Part shown: piece by piece, positions 10,882 through 21,425 of the stretch
Layout: each line of letters starts with the position of its first letter
Numbering within the stretch: position 1 is the first letter of the stretch
Assembly: GCA_037127315.1 (NCBI GenBank)
Contig: JBBBDQ010001686.1
Coordinates: forward strand, 2,267,501 to 2,331,500
DNA length: 64,000 nt
Origin: Ascarosepion bandense
Lineage: Eukaryota; Mollusca; Cephalopoda; Sepiida; Sepiidae
Direction of reading: 5' to 3'
Program-made: the position numbers and the translations under genes
The notes under the pieces: model-generated
What the model was told of the DNA's origin: nothing
The model's input: the letters and a program-made list of their open reading frames with translations, nothing else
The model's database searches: none

Positions 10882-11287
10882 CTAGCAGTATAGCCCGGCG
10901 TTGCTCGAGTGTAATGAAAGCTTTAAAACTAATCCATGGTTCTGGAGCTTAGACTCTTTAGACGTTGGCATGAAAGACTAAAAACAATAGTTGTTTTCAG
11001 TTAAAGCGAAACCGTAGACTGAAAGAAAAATGAATGGATGTAAGTCAAATTTTGATTTCCTTGTATCGATATCAAATAAGTTTTTTTCGTCGTAAACTGA
11101 ATTTTTAAGGTTAAATAAATCCTCTGAGTAAATGGTATCATGGCTGAGACTAAGAAGACGCTTATAGTACAACTGTGCAAATTTTCTAGAAAATCGGTTC
11201 AGCCGTTTCGGAGTCTGTACACACGCACACAGACGCACACGCACATACACACACAGAGACAAAGTTCCATTTATAAATAAGTTTAGA
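10882..11287 (-). mobile_element. Short Helitron-type element
   Basis: Minus-strand ends are TCTAAACTTATTTATAAATG at 11287 and a CTCGAGCAACGCCGGG-type hairpin followed by CTAG at 10882. The flanks are A at the 5' side and T at the 3' side. It is 406 bp with no protein, and lacks the middle of the 14.1-kb copy. Confidence 0.8.
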
Positions 11288-11463
11288 TAGATAACTAACA
11301 AGGTCACAAAGTGACGGATCAGTTTATATATTAATTGTAGTTTTGAATTGATCCCCGACTTTATAACCACATAATAATTTATTGTCTGTTGATAAACCGG
11401 AGAAAAAGAATCACTCAATCAATCAAATACTGATTAGCTACACAAGTTAATTTTTAGTTTTAA

Positions 11464-11722
11464 TTCTTCTTCTTCTACGTACCCTGTCCCTTCAGGACGT
11501 AGGCAATCATGGTTTTCCACGTTTCCCTATCCCTGGTAGCTCTGAGCACGCCTTCTCCTGTTACATCATGCAACCCCCGTTCCGTCATCCTCCTGATTAG
11601 GTCCTTCAAATATGTTATCCGTTCCTTTCCCCTGTCTCTTTTTCCCTCTATCTGGCCTGTTAGTATCAGATTCTCCAAGCCTTCTTTCCTCATTGCATGT
11701 CCCAGGAACTTATTTATTATAT
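11464..11722 (-). pseudogene. Endonuclease-reverse transcriptase LINE, C-terminal fragment
   Basis: Encodes R-K-E-G-L-E-N-L-I-L-T-G-Q-I-E-G-K-R-D-R-G, then a conserved A-T-R-D-R-E-T-W-K-T-M-I and ends K-G-Q-G-T. This C-terminus is common in APE-type LINEs of invertebrates. It ends in a (GAA)n-like tail. The same family recurs at 15.35, 18.4, 19.6 (RT part) and 54.8 kb. Confidence 0.75.
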
Positions 11723-12016
11723 AAGTTTAGATTCTTGCAAAGTGTACTGAAAGATCTTGTTTACAAGATCAAACTCAAAAGAATAACCGAATAAAAACAA
11801 GCAGTTTCTGATAAAATTTCTTAAATTAATGTAGAATGATGTTAAATGATTTGTAAAAATTTATCTACGTTAATAAATTAATTTATTATTATAAAGCCAT
11901 ATAAAAATGATCAATGTTTATTTATTTATATATTTCCTGTCCCATTCGTAGTTAAAGGGAAGTAAGTAAAATTAAGTTAAAAAACTATGAGTACTAATTT
12001 TCCTTAGCAGTTTTAA

Positions 12017-12657
12017 TCTCTATATATAAAAGGCAATCTATGAGTCTGTGTGTGACTGTTCCCTATGCACGCCTACATTTTTTAAGCTACGCCATTCAAA
12101 CTTTCTAGGGACACATATCTACAGGGAAGCCAGTTTGACACATATGTTTTGAGTTTAAGTTCAGCAATTTTCCCTTTTGCACTTTTTGGCCAATGGAGCC
12201 GATTGTTTACATTTGCTCCGTAAAACATCTAAGATCTAAGATGGTTGCTATATTACGTCACAGAAATCAAATCACGCGTGTCAAACGCTACTAAAATATT
12301 TTTATTATAAAAAAAGGAGCATTTTTATTTAATTTTTAATCCGACGTTTGAAATATTCATTTGTTCAACAAAAATATGTGAATATTTCTACCCGTAATTT
12401 TGAAACAAAATTTTTTTTTTAAATTGTTTTTTCAAACAAAAACAAAATATGTAAAAAAAAAAGTGCCAATGTTTAACTTAAAGTCTTTTTTTTTCTTAAA
12501 TTTGATATTTCATACTTCAGATAAAAAATTAAAAAAAAAAGTAAACCTTTAACAAGATAAATAATTTTCATTTTTATATTAAATTAATTTAGTCCGTATC
12601 TGTCTCTTCTACTAAAATGTTCTGGGTTGCACAGGCAACGTCGGGCTATGATGCTAG
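12017..12657 (+). mobile_element. Helitron-type element, second subfamily
   Basis: Starts TCTCTATATATAAAAGGCAA after an A and ends GTTGCACAGGCAACGTCGGG...ATGCTAG before a T. The terminal hairpin and CTAG fit Helitron rules. The interior differs from the other copies and has no coding content. Confidence 0.65.
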
Positions 12658-12667
12658 TAATTTATAC

Positions 12668-12794
12668 AAGTATGTGGGTGCATCAAAAGTAACGACAATT
12701 TGTATATATCAGCTTTTATTGAACAAAAATAATTGACAGTAGTGTAAGATGGATTAAGATTAACTATGTGTTACATGTTCGGGGACCAACCTAC
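12668..12794 (+). mobile_element. Mariner-like remnant, left part
   Basis: Shares GCATCAAAAG...CTTTTATTGAACAAAAAT with 10.7 kb. It continues at 13597 after an LTR element that sits between CTAC duplications. Confidence 0.6.
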
Positions 12795-13596
12795 TGTTAC
12801 GTTTTAGCCTCGGACGAGCCCCCAATTTTGTTACGTGTTAAAAGCAACAAAAGAGAAAAAGAAATGATTGACCAAAACTCAGAGATAAAAACCAAATAAA
12901 TATTTACTTTCCAAAAAATCACCAAATAAAATACTGGCAAATATACAATTTTTGTTGCATTCAAAACAAGAAACATGGAGTTTACTACTGGCGAGTGTTA
13001 CGAGAAGTGAAGGGGAGGGTGAGGCATCAAATATCTTTACCCAGTTAAGTTGCCAAAGAAGTTAAGGACTATACTTTTTGGAAATACTTAAATGAGTATA
13101 TAAAGAAAAATTATTTGCTTGGTCAATGAAAGAGTCAAAAATATGTATTTACCCATATAGTTCCATGAAGTTCTCTTTCAGGTTTTAGTTGGTCGGTCAC
13201 TTTCTTAGAGATTCTTTCGGTTGGATATAAATCCTTGAATCCAAGCCGGAGTTGGTAACGTCAGCAAACCCTGATAGCAACTATCTACTCACTGCCCAAA
13301 ACCCTTTTTATAAGGGCTATAACCTAATTTGCATATTTCTAGAATCTTTCGAATTCTCTCGAAGCTACTTGAATTTTTTACAATCTTCCAAAACATTCTT
13401 TTCCTAATTTCTCTATTTTTTTACTTCATGAATTAAACCTTTTTGCAATAACCAATAGGACTCAATAGAATCCCTTACTACAACTTAAAAAGTTGTAGCA
13501 AGGGATTCTATTGAATCCTACTGGTTATTAATTTTATTTTTTTATATAAATGCATTATTAATTTTATTTTTTTTATATAAATGCATCCTGGTAACA
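12795..13596 (-). mobile_element. LTR-retrotransposon remnant (near-solo LTR) with 4-bp duplication
   Basis: Flanked by CTAC on both sides (12791-12794 and 13597-13600) inside a mariner-like remnant. A likely LTR spans 12829-13596 (TGTTACG...GGTAACA). Next to it, on the minus strand, is GGGGGCTCGTCCG (12809-12821), the typical start of a gypsy-type internal region and primer-binding site. The other LTR is reduced to TGTTACGT (12795-12802). A hairpin of about 100 bp lies inside at 13447-13532. No coding sequence survives. Confidence 0.65.
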
Positions 13597-13623
13597 CTAC
13601 CTTAATTTCGAGCTGAGGTTGAG

Positions 13624-13779
13624 AGGAAGACGTGGAGCAATTGAGTGGCCATCACAATTATCAGACCTAACTCCACCAAATTTATTCTTGTGGGGTGTAC
13701 AGAAAGGACCTGTTTATAGGCTCATCCCGAAAATAATTCCTGAATTAAAACAAGCAATTTTTGTTACATTTTCTTAAAT
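13624..13779 (+). pseudogene. Mariner-like transposase C-terminal fragment
   Basis: Open frame G-R-R-G-A-I-E-W-P-S...S-D-L-T-P-P-N-L-F-L-W-G to a stop at about 13779. This is the catalytic-Asp region (S-P-D-L-x-P-x-D-F-F-L-W-G in relatives). The N-terminal two thirds are absent or too decayed to see. Confidence 0.7.
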
Positions 13780-14086
13780 TAATGTTAAAATTAGTTTAAA
13801 AATGGGTCGATTCGTGGTTAACCTCAAAAGACATGTCACTTTTCCGACGTGGAAGAAAGATGGGAAAATAGCGATGAATAATGCTTTCAGTGTTATGTTT
13901 ATTACTTAGTTTTTGTAAATAAAACATTACTTTTCATGAAAATCAGCGAGAACATGAAGGTTCTATTAGTACCCGGGCAAAATAAACGGTTTAATTAATC
14001 AGTTGCTTTACGAATATGTTTCTTGGATTGTAGTTTTATTTGTCCAAGTCCTTCGTATGAGGCACGCAGACATCTCAAACAGTTTA

Positions 14087-14816
14087 TCTAAACTTATTTA
14101 TAAATGAAACTTTGTCTGTGTATGTGTGTGGGTGTGTGTGTCTGTGTGTCAGTTACCTACAAACTCCGAAACTGCTGTACAGATTTTCTTGAAAATTTAC
14201 GCAGTTGTACTATACGCGTCTGCGAGTGTTCTCGGCTAGGTTTTGTGTCGAAATACACCCGATAAATATCGAAAATCGACAATCGAAAAATCGGGTTATA
14301 GAAGGAGTGGTCCGATTTTTATCAAATTTGATACACTCATAGACAAAGACATAAGAAACGATATTCAGAAGTTTCAAGGTTGCAGTTCTTACAATAGTGC
14401 AGAAAATCGATAATATATACATATATAAAAGGCAAGATGTTTGTGTGTGTGTCTGTTTATCTGCCTGTATGTCTGTATTCTTTCAGCCCTTTTGTTTTAG
14501 TTTTTGCTTCGGGTTTGGCTCTAAGAAGGTATAATTGTTGTTCTTTGTCTCAGCTATGATACCATTTACTCAGAGGACTTATTTAGCCTTCAAAATTCAG
14601 TTTACGACGAAAAAAACTTGTTTGATATCGATACCAGGAAATCAAAATTTGACTTACATCCATTCATTTTTCTTTCAGTCTACGGCTTCACTTTAACTGG
14701 AAACAATTCTTGCGTTTTAGACTTTCGTGCCAACGTCCAAAGAGTTTGGGCTCCAGAACCATGGATTAGTTTTAAAGCTTCCATTACACCTGAGCAACGT
14801 CGGGCTATACTGCTAG
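14087..14816 (+). mobile_element. Helitron-type element, best complete copy
   Basis: A then TCTAAACTTATTTATAAATG at the start; the end is GAGCAACGTCGGGCTATACTGCTAG then T. An internal frame at 14618-14911 is conserved in sequence with the copies at 5.9 and 11.0 kb only as non-coding DNA. No Rep/helicase domain is visible. Confidence 0.8.
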
Positions 14817-14894
14817 TTAAAAATAAGGAAAACCAATCAAATTTAACTCGAAACAGAATCTGTACAAAGAATGTTTTCCTAACAATTTCACTAG

Positions 14895-15345
14895 TATTTG
14901 GCACCCATTGAGGATCAAACTTACTACTCAGCGAAATTGTTCTACCGAGACGAGCTTGTTAGCCATTACACCTAATCGAGATGTCCCTAGTCATTTTCTA
15001 AGCGTAGCTTAGATGACGAACAATGGAGAAGGTTTGGATCATCCAGTGAGGATCGAACTCTTTATTCAGTCATAATTGTTCGAGCGAGTCTCAATTTCTA
15101 GACATTACATCAAAACGAGGTGCCCTTGTTGATTTCTAAGCATAGCTTTGATGAGACACAAGACCGATATCATTGGGCACCCAGTAGGAATCAAACTCAC
15201 TTCTTAGTCGTAATTGTTCTAGCGACGCAAGCTTGCTAACAATTCCACCACATCAAAGTGCCCCAGAATGATTTTGAAAACTACGCTTAGATGTTACCCA
15301 AGGCCACAATTAAGGGGCACCTACCTAGTGAGAATCGAAATTACT
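14895..15345 (-). repeat. Tandem array of three tRNA-like SINE heads
   Basis: Units of about 145 bp. On the minus strand each has a GGTGTAATGGCTAACAAGC-type A box and a GAGTTYGATCCTCACTGGGTGCC-type B box region. The same head occurs singly at 24.29 and 25.44 kb. The units differ from one another, so the array is old. Confidence 0.6.
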
Positions 15346-15660
15346 TCTTCTTCTATGTGCCCTGTCCCTGCAGGACGTAGGCGATCATGGTTCTCCACGT
15401 CTCCCTATCTCTTGTGGTTCTTAGTATGTTTGCTCCTGTTACTCCTGGCAAACCCCGTTCCGTCATCCACCTGATCAGGCCCTGCAAATATGCTATCCGC
15501 TGCCTTCCTCTGTCTCTTTTTCCTTCGATCTGGCTAGTCAGTATCAGGTTCTCCAAGCTCTCCTTCCTCACTGCATGTCCCAGGAATTTTAGCTGACTCT
15601 TCCTGATGCTCAGTATTAAATTCCTTTTCGTTTCCATCATTTCCAAAACCTCATCATTAC
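15346..15660 (-). pseudogene. Endonuclease-reverse transcriptase LINE, C-terminal fragment
   Basis: A 97-residue open frame includes R-K-S-Q-L-K-F-L-G-H-A-V-R-K-E-S-L-E-N-L-I-L-T and the A-Y-V-L-Q-G-Q-G-T end. It has the same C-terminus and (GAA)n tail as 11464-11722 and extends further upstream. 5' truncated. Confidence 0.75.
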
Positions 15661-15880
15661 TCAGATTCTTGATCTATGATATTCACAGCATCCTTCTGTT
15701 GAACCACATTTCAATCGCTTCAAGTTTTTCTTTCATCTTTAATGATATTGTCCAGCATTCACTGCTACACTAAGGTACAAAGGTTTACTGGGTATGGAAG
15801 AATTAGAAAATCAGAAACATTACTAAGGAGCAAAAAGAAAAGAGTAATCAGGAGCACAGTAGAAAGCGATTGACATTGTA

Positions 15881-16412
15881 CTTAAATTTTTGAAGATCAA
15901 AGTTTACTGAAAAGCATGGAGCTAGAAAAGAGTCCCACAAGCATAGAACTTATACTCACATCTAACCAACTCAATTACAAATTCATAAAACCTCACTGCT
16001 AGTCTAGTACTACACTCAAATTCATAAAGTCTAGGTACCACAGTGAAGAGCTCATATGAACAATTATCGTGAAAGTATTTATAGAAAAGGCACAAGGAGG
16101 CAACTTTATGGTGAATAGGGAAATGACTGAAGCAGAGGCACCAGATCAGGACCAATAATATTGCTGATTCTTCTTTTGATTTTATCAAGGGTCTCTAGAT
16201 ATATAGCAGGAGCACCAGACCATATGTAAAAGCAATATTCTAAGCATGGACGAATAGTACATTTATAGATGTGCAAGATATATTCTGGAGAGAAAAATTG
16301 TCTAGCAGCACATAGTAAATCAATTTTCATAGCAGCTGACTTAGCAATGTATTCAATATAGTCTTTCAATTTCATGAGAACCAAGAATATTAGCGTGAGA
16401 AGGCACAAGGAG
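15881..16412 (-). pseudogene. Jockey/CR1-group LINE, 3' fragment
   Basis: Minus-strand blocks K-D-Y-I-E-Y-I-A-K-S-A-A and I-L-H-I-Y-K-C-T-I-R-P-C-L-E-Y-C, then V-A-S-L-C-L-F-Y-K-Y-F-H, lie in two overlapping frames separated by a shift. They match the better copy at 35.2-35.8 kb. Confidence 0.7.
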
Positions 16413-16439
16413 TCGCCCTCTTAGAGGTTAGCATCAGGC

Positions 16440-17152
16440 TTACTATGGTTGGTTGGTTGCTTTGTTCTTATGGCATATCAACCTCGGCTGGTCATTTATT
16501 GCCAACTAAATTTTATTTATTTATTGCTGATAATACCTTTTTCTTTCAACAATTTATTGTTGTTTTTTATATAAGTTTTGTGTCTAGTAATGCATTTTTA
16601 TTTTCGAGTATCAAGATTCATTGGGATTTGTTTTTAAGGGCAGGGTCTCAAAGTCCTACCCTGTTATTTAACCCATAAATGGATGGGAAGGGACGGATTC
16701 ATACCTTTCCCAACGGTACCAGTGCTTAAGTGCATGCAGGGTATTCAACTGGAATTCGAACTCGGCTTACCGATTTATCTTTCCGAGCTGATATCCACTA
16801 CATCACAACGCACATCCGTCACTAAACGCTTACAGCAGCTGGTATTCCCAAGCGGTCACCCATCTAGGTACTGACCAGCTTCAACGTTGCTTAACTTCGG
16901 TGATCAAGCGAGATCCGGTGTATTCAACGTGATATGGCCGTAAGCCAATAAACGCTTACAGCATCTGGTATTCCCAAGCGGTCACCCATTTAAGTACTGA
17001 CCAAGCTCAACGTTGCTGATCGAGCGAGAATCGGTGTATTCAACGTGATATGGCCGTAAGCCAATAAACGCTTACAGCACCTGGTATTCCCAAGCGGTTA
17101 CCCATCTAAGTACTGACCAGGCTCAACATTGCTTAACTATATGGCCGTAAGC
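16440..17152 (-). mobile_element. 5S-trimer/tRNA chimeric SINE
   Basis: On the minus strand: three head-to-tail 5S-like units (17152-16829), a tRNA-like segment (about 16820-16750, GTTGTGATGTAGTGGATATC...GAGTTCGAATTCC), the family body with GGGTTAAATAAC, and a tail ending ACCAACCAACCATAG. The same order and tail occur on the plus strand at 38886-39650, so this is a family structure and not a chance junction. Confidence 0.8.
16829..17152 (-). pseudogene. 5S rRNA-like trimer
   Basis: Three copies of a 5S-like sequence (TACGGCCATATCACGTTGAA ... GATGGGT-ACCGCTTGGGAA) spaced by TTTATTG. The first lost about 36 nt of its middle and the second several bases, so they are unlikely to make mature 5S rRNA. 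Known 5S genes use this internal region as a Pol III promoter. Confidence 0.8.
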
Positions 17153-17189
17153 CGCTTACTATGGAGACTGGAGTATATTAACTTAATTT

Positions 17190-17547
17190 ATATTTTGAGG
17201 ATTAAAGTTGGCTAGAAAACACGGAGCCGGAAGGGAGTTCCACAACTGAAAAGTAAGAGTAAAATAGACTGTTAGCATAGAATTACCATGAAAGTATTTC
17301 TAGAAAAAATACAAAGAAGCAATGTTACGGCGATGGGAAACTGACTAAAGCCGATCAGTCATTCTAGGACCGATAATATTGCTGATTTTTTGGATTTTAT
17401 CAAAGACATCAATGTAAATAGCATCATATGCAATGTTATAAGCATTGAAAAATGGTTAACGCAGATATGTATGATAGGTTCTGGAGAGAATGATTGTCTC
17501 GCACGACACACGAACCAAATTTCTTCGAAGCTAATCTCGAAATGGAT
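17190..17547 (-). pseudogene. Jockey/CR1-group LINE fragment interrupted by MITEs
   Basis: Decayed relative of 15881-16412 (shared AAAGTATTTCTAGAAAA, ATATTGCTGATTTTTTGGATT). The LINE resumes just after 18346 (TAATCTTTCCAATTCATGTC), so the MITE cluster inserted into it at a TTAA. Confidence 0.6.
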
Positions 17548-18346
17548 TTAACCCTCTAGGGCCATTCGTATCATATTTGATACAGTATTTCCCTATAAGG
17601 AAACATTTGGTATTTCCCTATAAGGAAACATTTGGTATTCATTGACTGAGCAGTCAGTACTACTTTCATTTGAAATTTATAAAATATTTCTCTTAAAAAA
17701 TTTTTCAGGAAAATATTTCTTTCAAGGCTTGTTTTCATACTGTATCAAATATGATACGAATGGCCCTAGAGGGTTAAGGCTTCTACTGGGCATAAAGTGG
17801 GGGATCAGTTCTATATTGTTATGAAGTAATAAACACATCCCCCACTAATTACTACTTAACCCTCTAGGACCATTCGTATCATATTTGATACAGTATTTCC
17901 CTATAAGGAAACATTTGGTATTCATTGACTCAGCAGTCAGTACTGCTTTCATTTGAAATTTATAAAATATTTCTCTTAAAAAATTTTTCAGGAAAATATT
18001 TCTTTCAAGGCTTGTTTTCATTTTATTCTATTAATAAGTAGTAATTAGTGGGGGATCAGTTTATTACTTCATGACAATAGAAAACCGATCACCCACTTTA
18101 TGCCCAGTGGAAGCCTTAACCCTCTAGGGCCATTCGTATCATATTTGATACAGTATTTCCCTATAAGGAAACATTTGGTATTTCCCTATAAGGAAACATT
18201 TGGTATTCATTGACTGAGCAGTCAGTACTGCTTTCATTTGAAATTTATAAAATATTTCTCTTAAAAAAATTTTTCAGGAAAATATTTCTTTCAAGGCTTG
18301 TTTTCATTCTGTATCAAATATGATACGAATGGCCCAAGAGGGTTAA
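17548..18346. mobile_element. Nested cluster of TTAA-type MITEs (A-B-A-B'-A)
   Basis: Element A (17548-17777, 17856-18030 truncated, 18116-18346) has termini TTAACCCTCTAGGGCCATTC and, inverted, GAATGGCCCTAGAGGGTTAA, with TTAA at each end, as in piggyBac-type elements. Element B (17774-17859) and its inverted form (18031-18119) carry GTGGGGGATC...GATCCCCCAC and also abut TTAA. Adjacent elements share TTAA. Another B-like copy is at 55.83-55.92 kb. No transposase. Confidence 0.8.
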
Positions 18347-18385
18347 AATAATCTTTCCAATTCATGTCAATAAAAAAAATTGAGA

Positions 18386-18451
18386 GCGACAAGAGACAGA
18401 GCCAAGTGGAAGTCACTGATCGCTTACGTCCTGAAGGGACACGGCACATGA
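18386..18451 (+). pseudogene. Endonuclease-reverse transcriptase LINE, last 21 codons
   Basis: Encodes A-T-R-D-R-A-K-W-K-S-L-I-A-Y-V-L-K-G-H-G-T then a stop, followed by a GAAGAAA-type tail. It is the extreme 3' end of the family at 11.5 and 15.4 kb. Confidence 0.7.
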
Positions 18452-19020
18452 AGAAAAAGAAGTTAATAATAATATTTTTTCTTGTAAAAAAACGAAAAAG
18501 TAAAAGAATTTCCTCATTTTTTATTTCCTATAAATAAACATTTTGAAAATCTCAATAACATGCTGTCTGATTGTTATTTGCTTTTAATATTTTAAAAGCT
18601 AATGCCCTCTAGAATTAAAACATGTTTAATTATTTTATGAGAGAAGAACCTCTCCAGGGTTGAAATTATGCCACATTGTTAAAAAATTTAAATTGCAAAA
18701 TTAAATAAATATCGTGTGTCAGCAACGGTTTCCCTTACTTTTCTAAATTAGATTATAAATTAAATTAAGAATATTTCAGGACGAATTCCAATGAAAAATT
18801 TAATCGAATTAAAAAAAAAAAATTCTAAATACATGTTTGATTTTTCATATCCCGATCTCTTCCAAATATATATATTCTTATATATATTATATATAAAAAA
18901 AGGAAAGCACTCAAGTCCATAACCGAAACAGCGGAAAGAACAGCTAATTGGTTATGGATCAAAAGAGAGAATGCCTGGATTCCAAATTGTTAGCTAAAAT
19001 TCCCCAAAATTCTGCGTCTA
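18452..19020. other. AT-rich, no gene seen
   Basis: No recognisable repeat boundary or conserved frame. Confidence 0.5.
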
Positions 19021-19312
19021 AATTAATGTTTCAGACGAGCTCATGTGCGGTTCGCCTCTAAATGGAAAGTGGCTCTGACTGTCGCCAATCGGAAGCATTG
19101 GCAGGGTTTTGTACCGGGCCTAAACGTAATTTTCCAGTGTCTGAAAGCGCTTATCGAGGGTGGGCCGGAGGCTGATCATCTCTGGTCTGGTCGGCCCGGT
19201 GAGGGGGGTATGATGTTGAAAGACCCGAAACACCCTAGTGATCCTCGCGATGACATCACTGACGACACACTCTAGCGCCCCCATTACGGTGCGTATGTTT
19301 GAAAATTCCATA
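19021..19312 (+). other. GC-rich block of unknown nature
   Basis: Markedly GC-richer than its surroundings. A 76-residue frame (19045-19275) has no motif I recognise and an overlapping opposite-strand frame is equally unconvincing. It could be a fragment of an unrepresented repeat, a decayed exon or a retroelement piece. No splice sites were assigned. Confidence 0.3.
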
Positions 19313-19544
19313 ATAAAAATATTTCAGGGGATTTCATTTAATGATAAATAGACGCAATGCCCGGTTGTTAGCAAAATGCACAGCCGAACATGAAATTTAT
19401 AAATTAGAGATAACAAAGAGAGTTTGTGCTTTTTTGTTTATTTGTGTTTTTTTTTTTTTTTTTTTTTTGCGTCATTCGGTTAACCAATGCAAATAACTTG
19501 TTTTCGGTTTCTTCTGAGACACAAGCCACAATTTTATCAACATA

Positions 19545-19708
19545 ATATATGCAGATGAAACAAGAATGTGTCTTCTCACCGGACTTAGTCAGTCTATAGA
19601 GTGTGAGGTAATTATGAGAGAATTAGATGTCCTACCCGGATTCATTATGGGTGGTCACAATCTTAACATAAGATATGCAGATGAAACAATGTTGATAGAA
19701 CACACAGA
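19545..19708 (+). pseudogene. LINE reverse transcriptase fragment with mutated catalytic box
   Basis: Encodes G-G-H-N-L-N-I-R-Y-A-D-E-T, the RT palm motif Y-A-D-D with the second Asp changed to Glu. An internal direct repeat (ATATGCAGATGAAACAA, twice) suggests rearrangement. It belongs with the LINEs ending G-L-E-N-L-I-L-T by typical pairing of these blocks, which is an inference. Confidence 0.6.
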
Positions 19709-19710
19709 TA

Positions 19711-20553
19711 TGGCGGAACCACGACTGGGTTATTGCTCTCTGTTCGGAAGCAGAGAGCGCCCTCTACCCGAAGGCAGAGTGCTGACAGTGTCGTAGAGTC
19801 GTCAGTCTAGTGACTTCGTGCGACTGTATTTACTAGCCTTCCCACGCAAGGCTGGATGTGATACATGGTCATTTTATTGTGGGTATTCCCGGCCATATAG
19901 CCGGGCCTAAAAATGTCTGTCTATTTTTGCCCAGTCTTGGTTCTACCCTTCGGCGGAACCACGACTGGGTTATTGCTCTCTGCTCGGAAGCAGAGAGCGC
20001 CCTCTACCTGAAGGCAGAGATCTGACAGTGTCGTAGAGTCGTCAGTCTAGTGACTCTGTACCGACTGTATTTACTAGCCTTCCCACGCAAGGCTGGATGT
20101 GACACATGGTCATTTTATTGTGGGTATTCCCGGCCATATAGCCGGGCCAAAAATATGTCTGTCTATTTTTGCCCAGTCGTGGGGTTCTACCCTTCGGCGG
20201 AACCACGACTGGGTTATTGCTCTCTGCTCGGAAGCAGAGAGCGCCCTCTACCTGAAGGCAGAGATCTGACAGTGTCGTAGAGTCGTCAGTCTAGTGACTC
20301 TGTACCGACTATATTCACTAGCCTCCCCACAAAAGGCCGGATGTGACACATGGTCATTTTAAAGTGGGAGTTCCCGGCCATATAGCCGGGCCAAAAATAT
20401 GTCTGTCTATTTTTACCGAGTCGTGGTTCTGCCCTCCGGCGGAACCACAACTGGGTTATTGCTCTCTGCTCGGAAGCAGAGAGCGCCCTCTACCAGAAGG
20501 CAGGGAGCTGACAGTGTCGTAGAGTCGTCAGTCTAGTGACTCTGTACCGACTC
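19711..20553 (+). repeat. Satellite-like tandem repeat, about 242 bp, 3.5 units
   Basis: Units begin GGCGGAACCACGACTGGG at 19712, 19952, 20196 and 20438; the last is partial. Each contains two strong hairpins, CTCTCTGCTCGGAAGCAGAGAG and CCCGGCCATATAGCCGGG. Spacings are 240, 244 and 242 bp. A diverged inverted fragment lies at 7.4-7.7 kb. Confidence 0.85.
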
Positions 20554-21425
20554 TCTTGTAGCGAATCCACAATTGCTATATATAGCAATGGGAACAGTCC
20601 ATTTGTAGTCAAATAGGAGCGGCGCCCTAACAACAACAAGGGTGTGTCGTCCCATCAGACTTCTTAGTTGAGCAAATGTCTTGATTAGTAGGGATAACAA
20701 ATAGACAAAAATATATTAATAGTTATAAAATACCTGTATACAAACATACAATTGTCTGACCAGTTTAAAAAAATGTTCTTGCTGATAACACCTTCATTCT
20801 AAATAAATCTAATTGTGGAACAATCAGTCCGACATGCTGTAAAATCGAGAGTCACTACTGTTCTTGGAAGTGGTTTGTTATTGTCTTCGCCCCTGGGATT
20901 TTACTGAGACACGGTTACTAAGGGTTAATAAGCATTTACCCCAGTCGTAATAAATTGAAGTGGCGTGTCTAAGCTAATTGTGGATCACTCAGTCGGATAT
21001 GCTGTTCAGAAAATTCACAGGTAGAACCCACCATACCACATACACAGAGATTACTCTTCCTCGTCATCCATCAGTAAGCAGGAAGTACCACTTACCTTCT
21101 TCTTGAGAATGGATCCTTTTTGTAACAGACACTCCAGAGAATAAAAATCCCTATCACTACAATATGAATCTCTTAAATTTAGGGTCATCCATCTTAAATC
21201 CTACACATTGTGATCTGAAATTCTTACTCTGTCTGGTTACGCCCTTACAGTAAAACTATTCAGTGAGCCTCTGTATTATTGGCACTTGTGTCTTACATAA
21301 GTGGATTTTTAATATATTAAGAAATGCATGTGAACAAACTCGTGTAAATTGGAGTGAGCATATTTGTTTTCTAGATATATATTTGTGTTACGTGACTTTG
21401 TATATCCCCTCCACACACACTGTGT
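20554..21425. other. No gene seen; one short internal duplication
   Basis: CTAATTGTGGA-CA-TCAGTC-GA-ATGCTGT occurs near 20807 and again near 20974. Otherwise unassigned. Confidence 0.45.

Noticed and set aside
19045..19275. 28S rRNA fragment, suggested by the GC content
   Set aside because: I could not match its blocks to any conserved 28S core; left as unknown.
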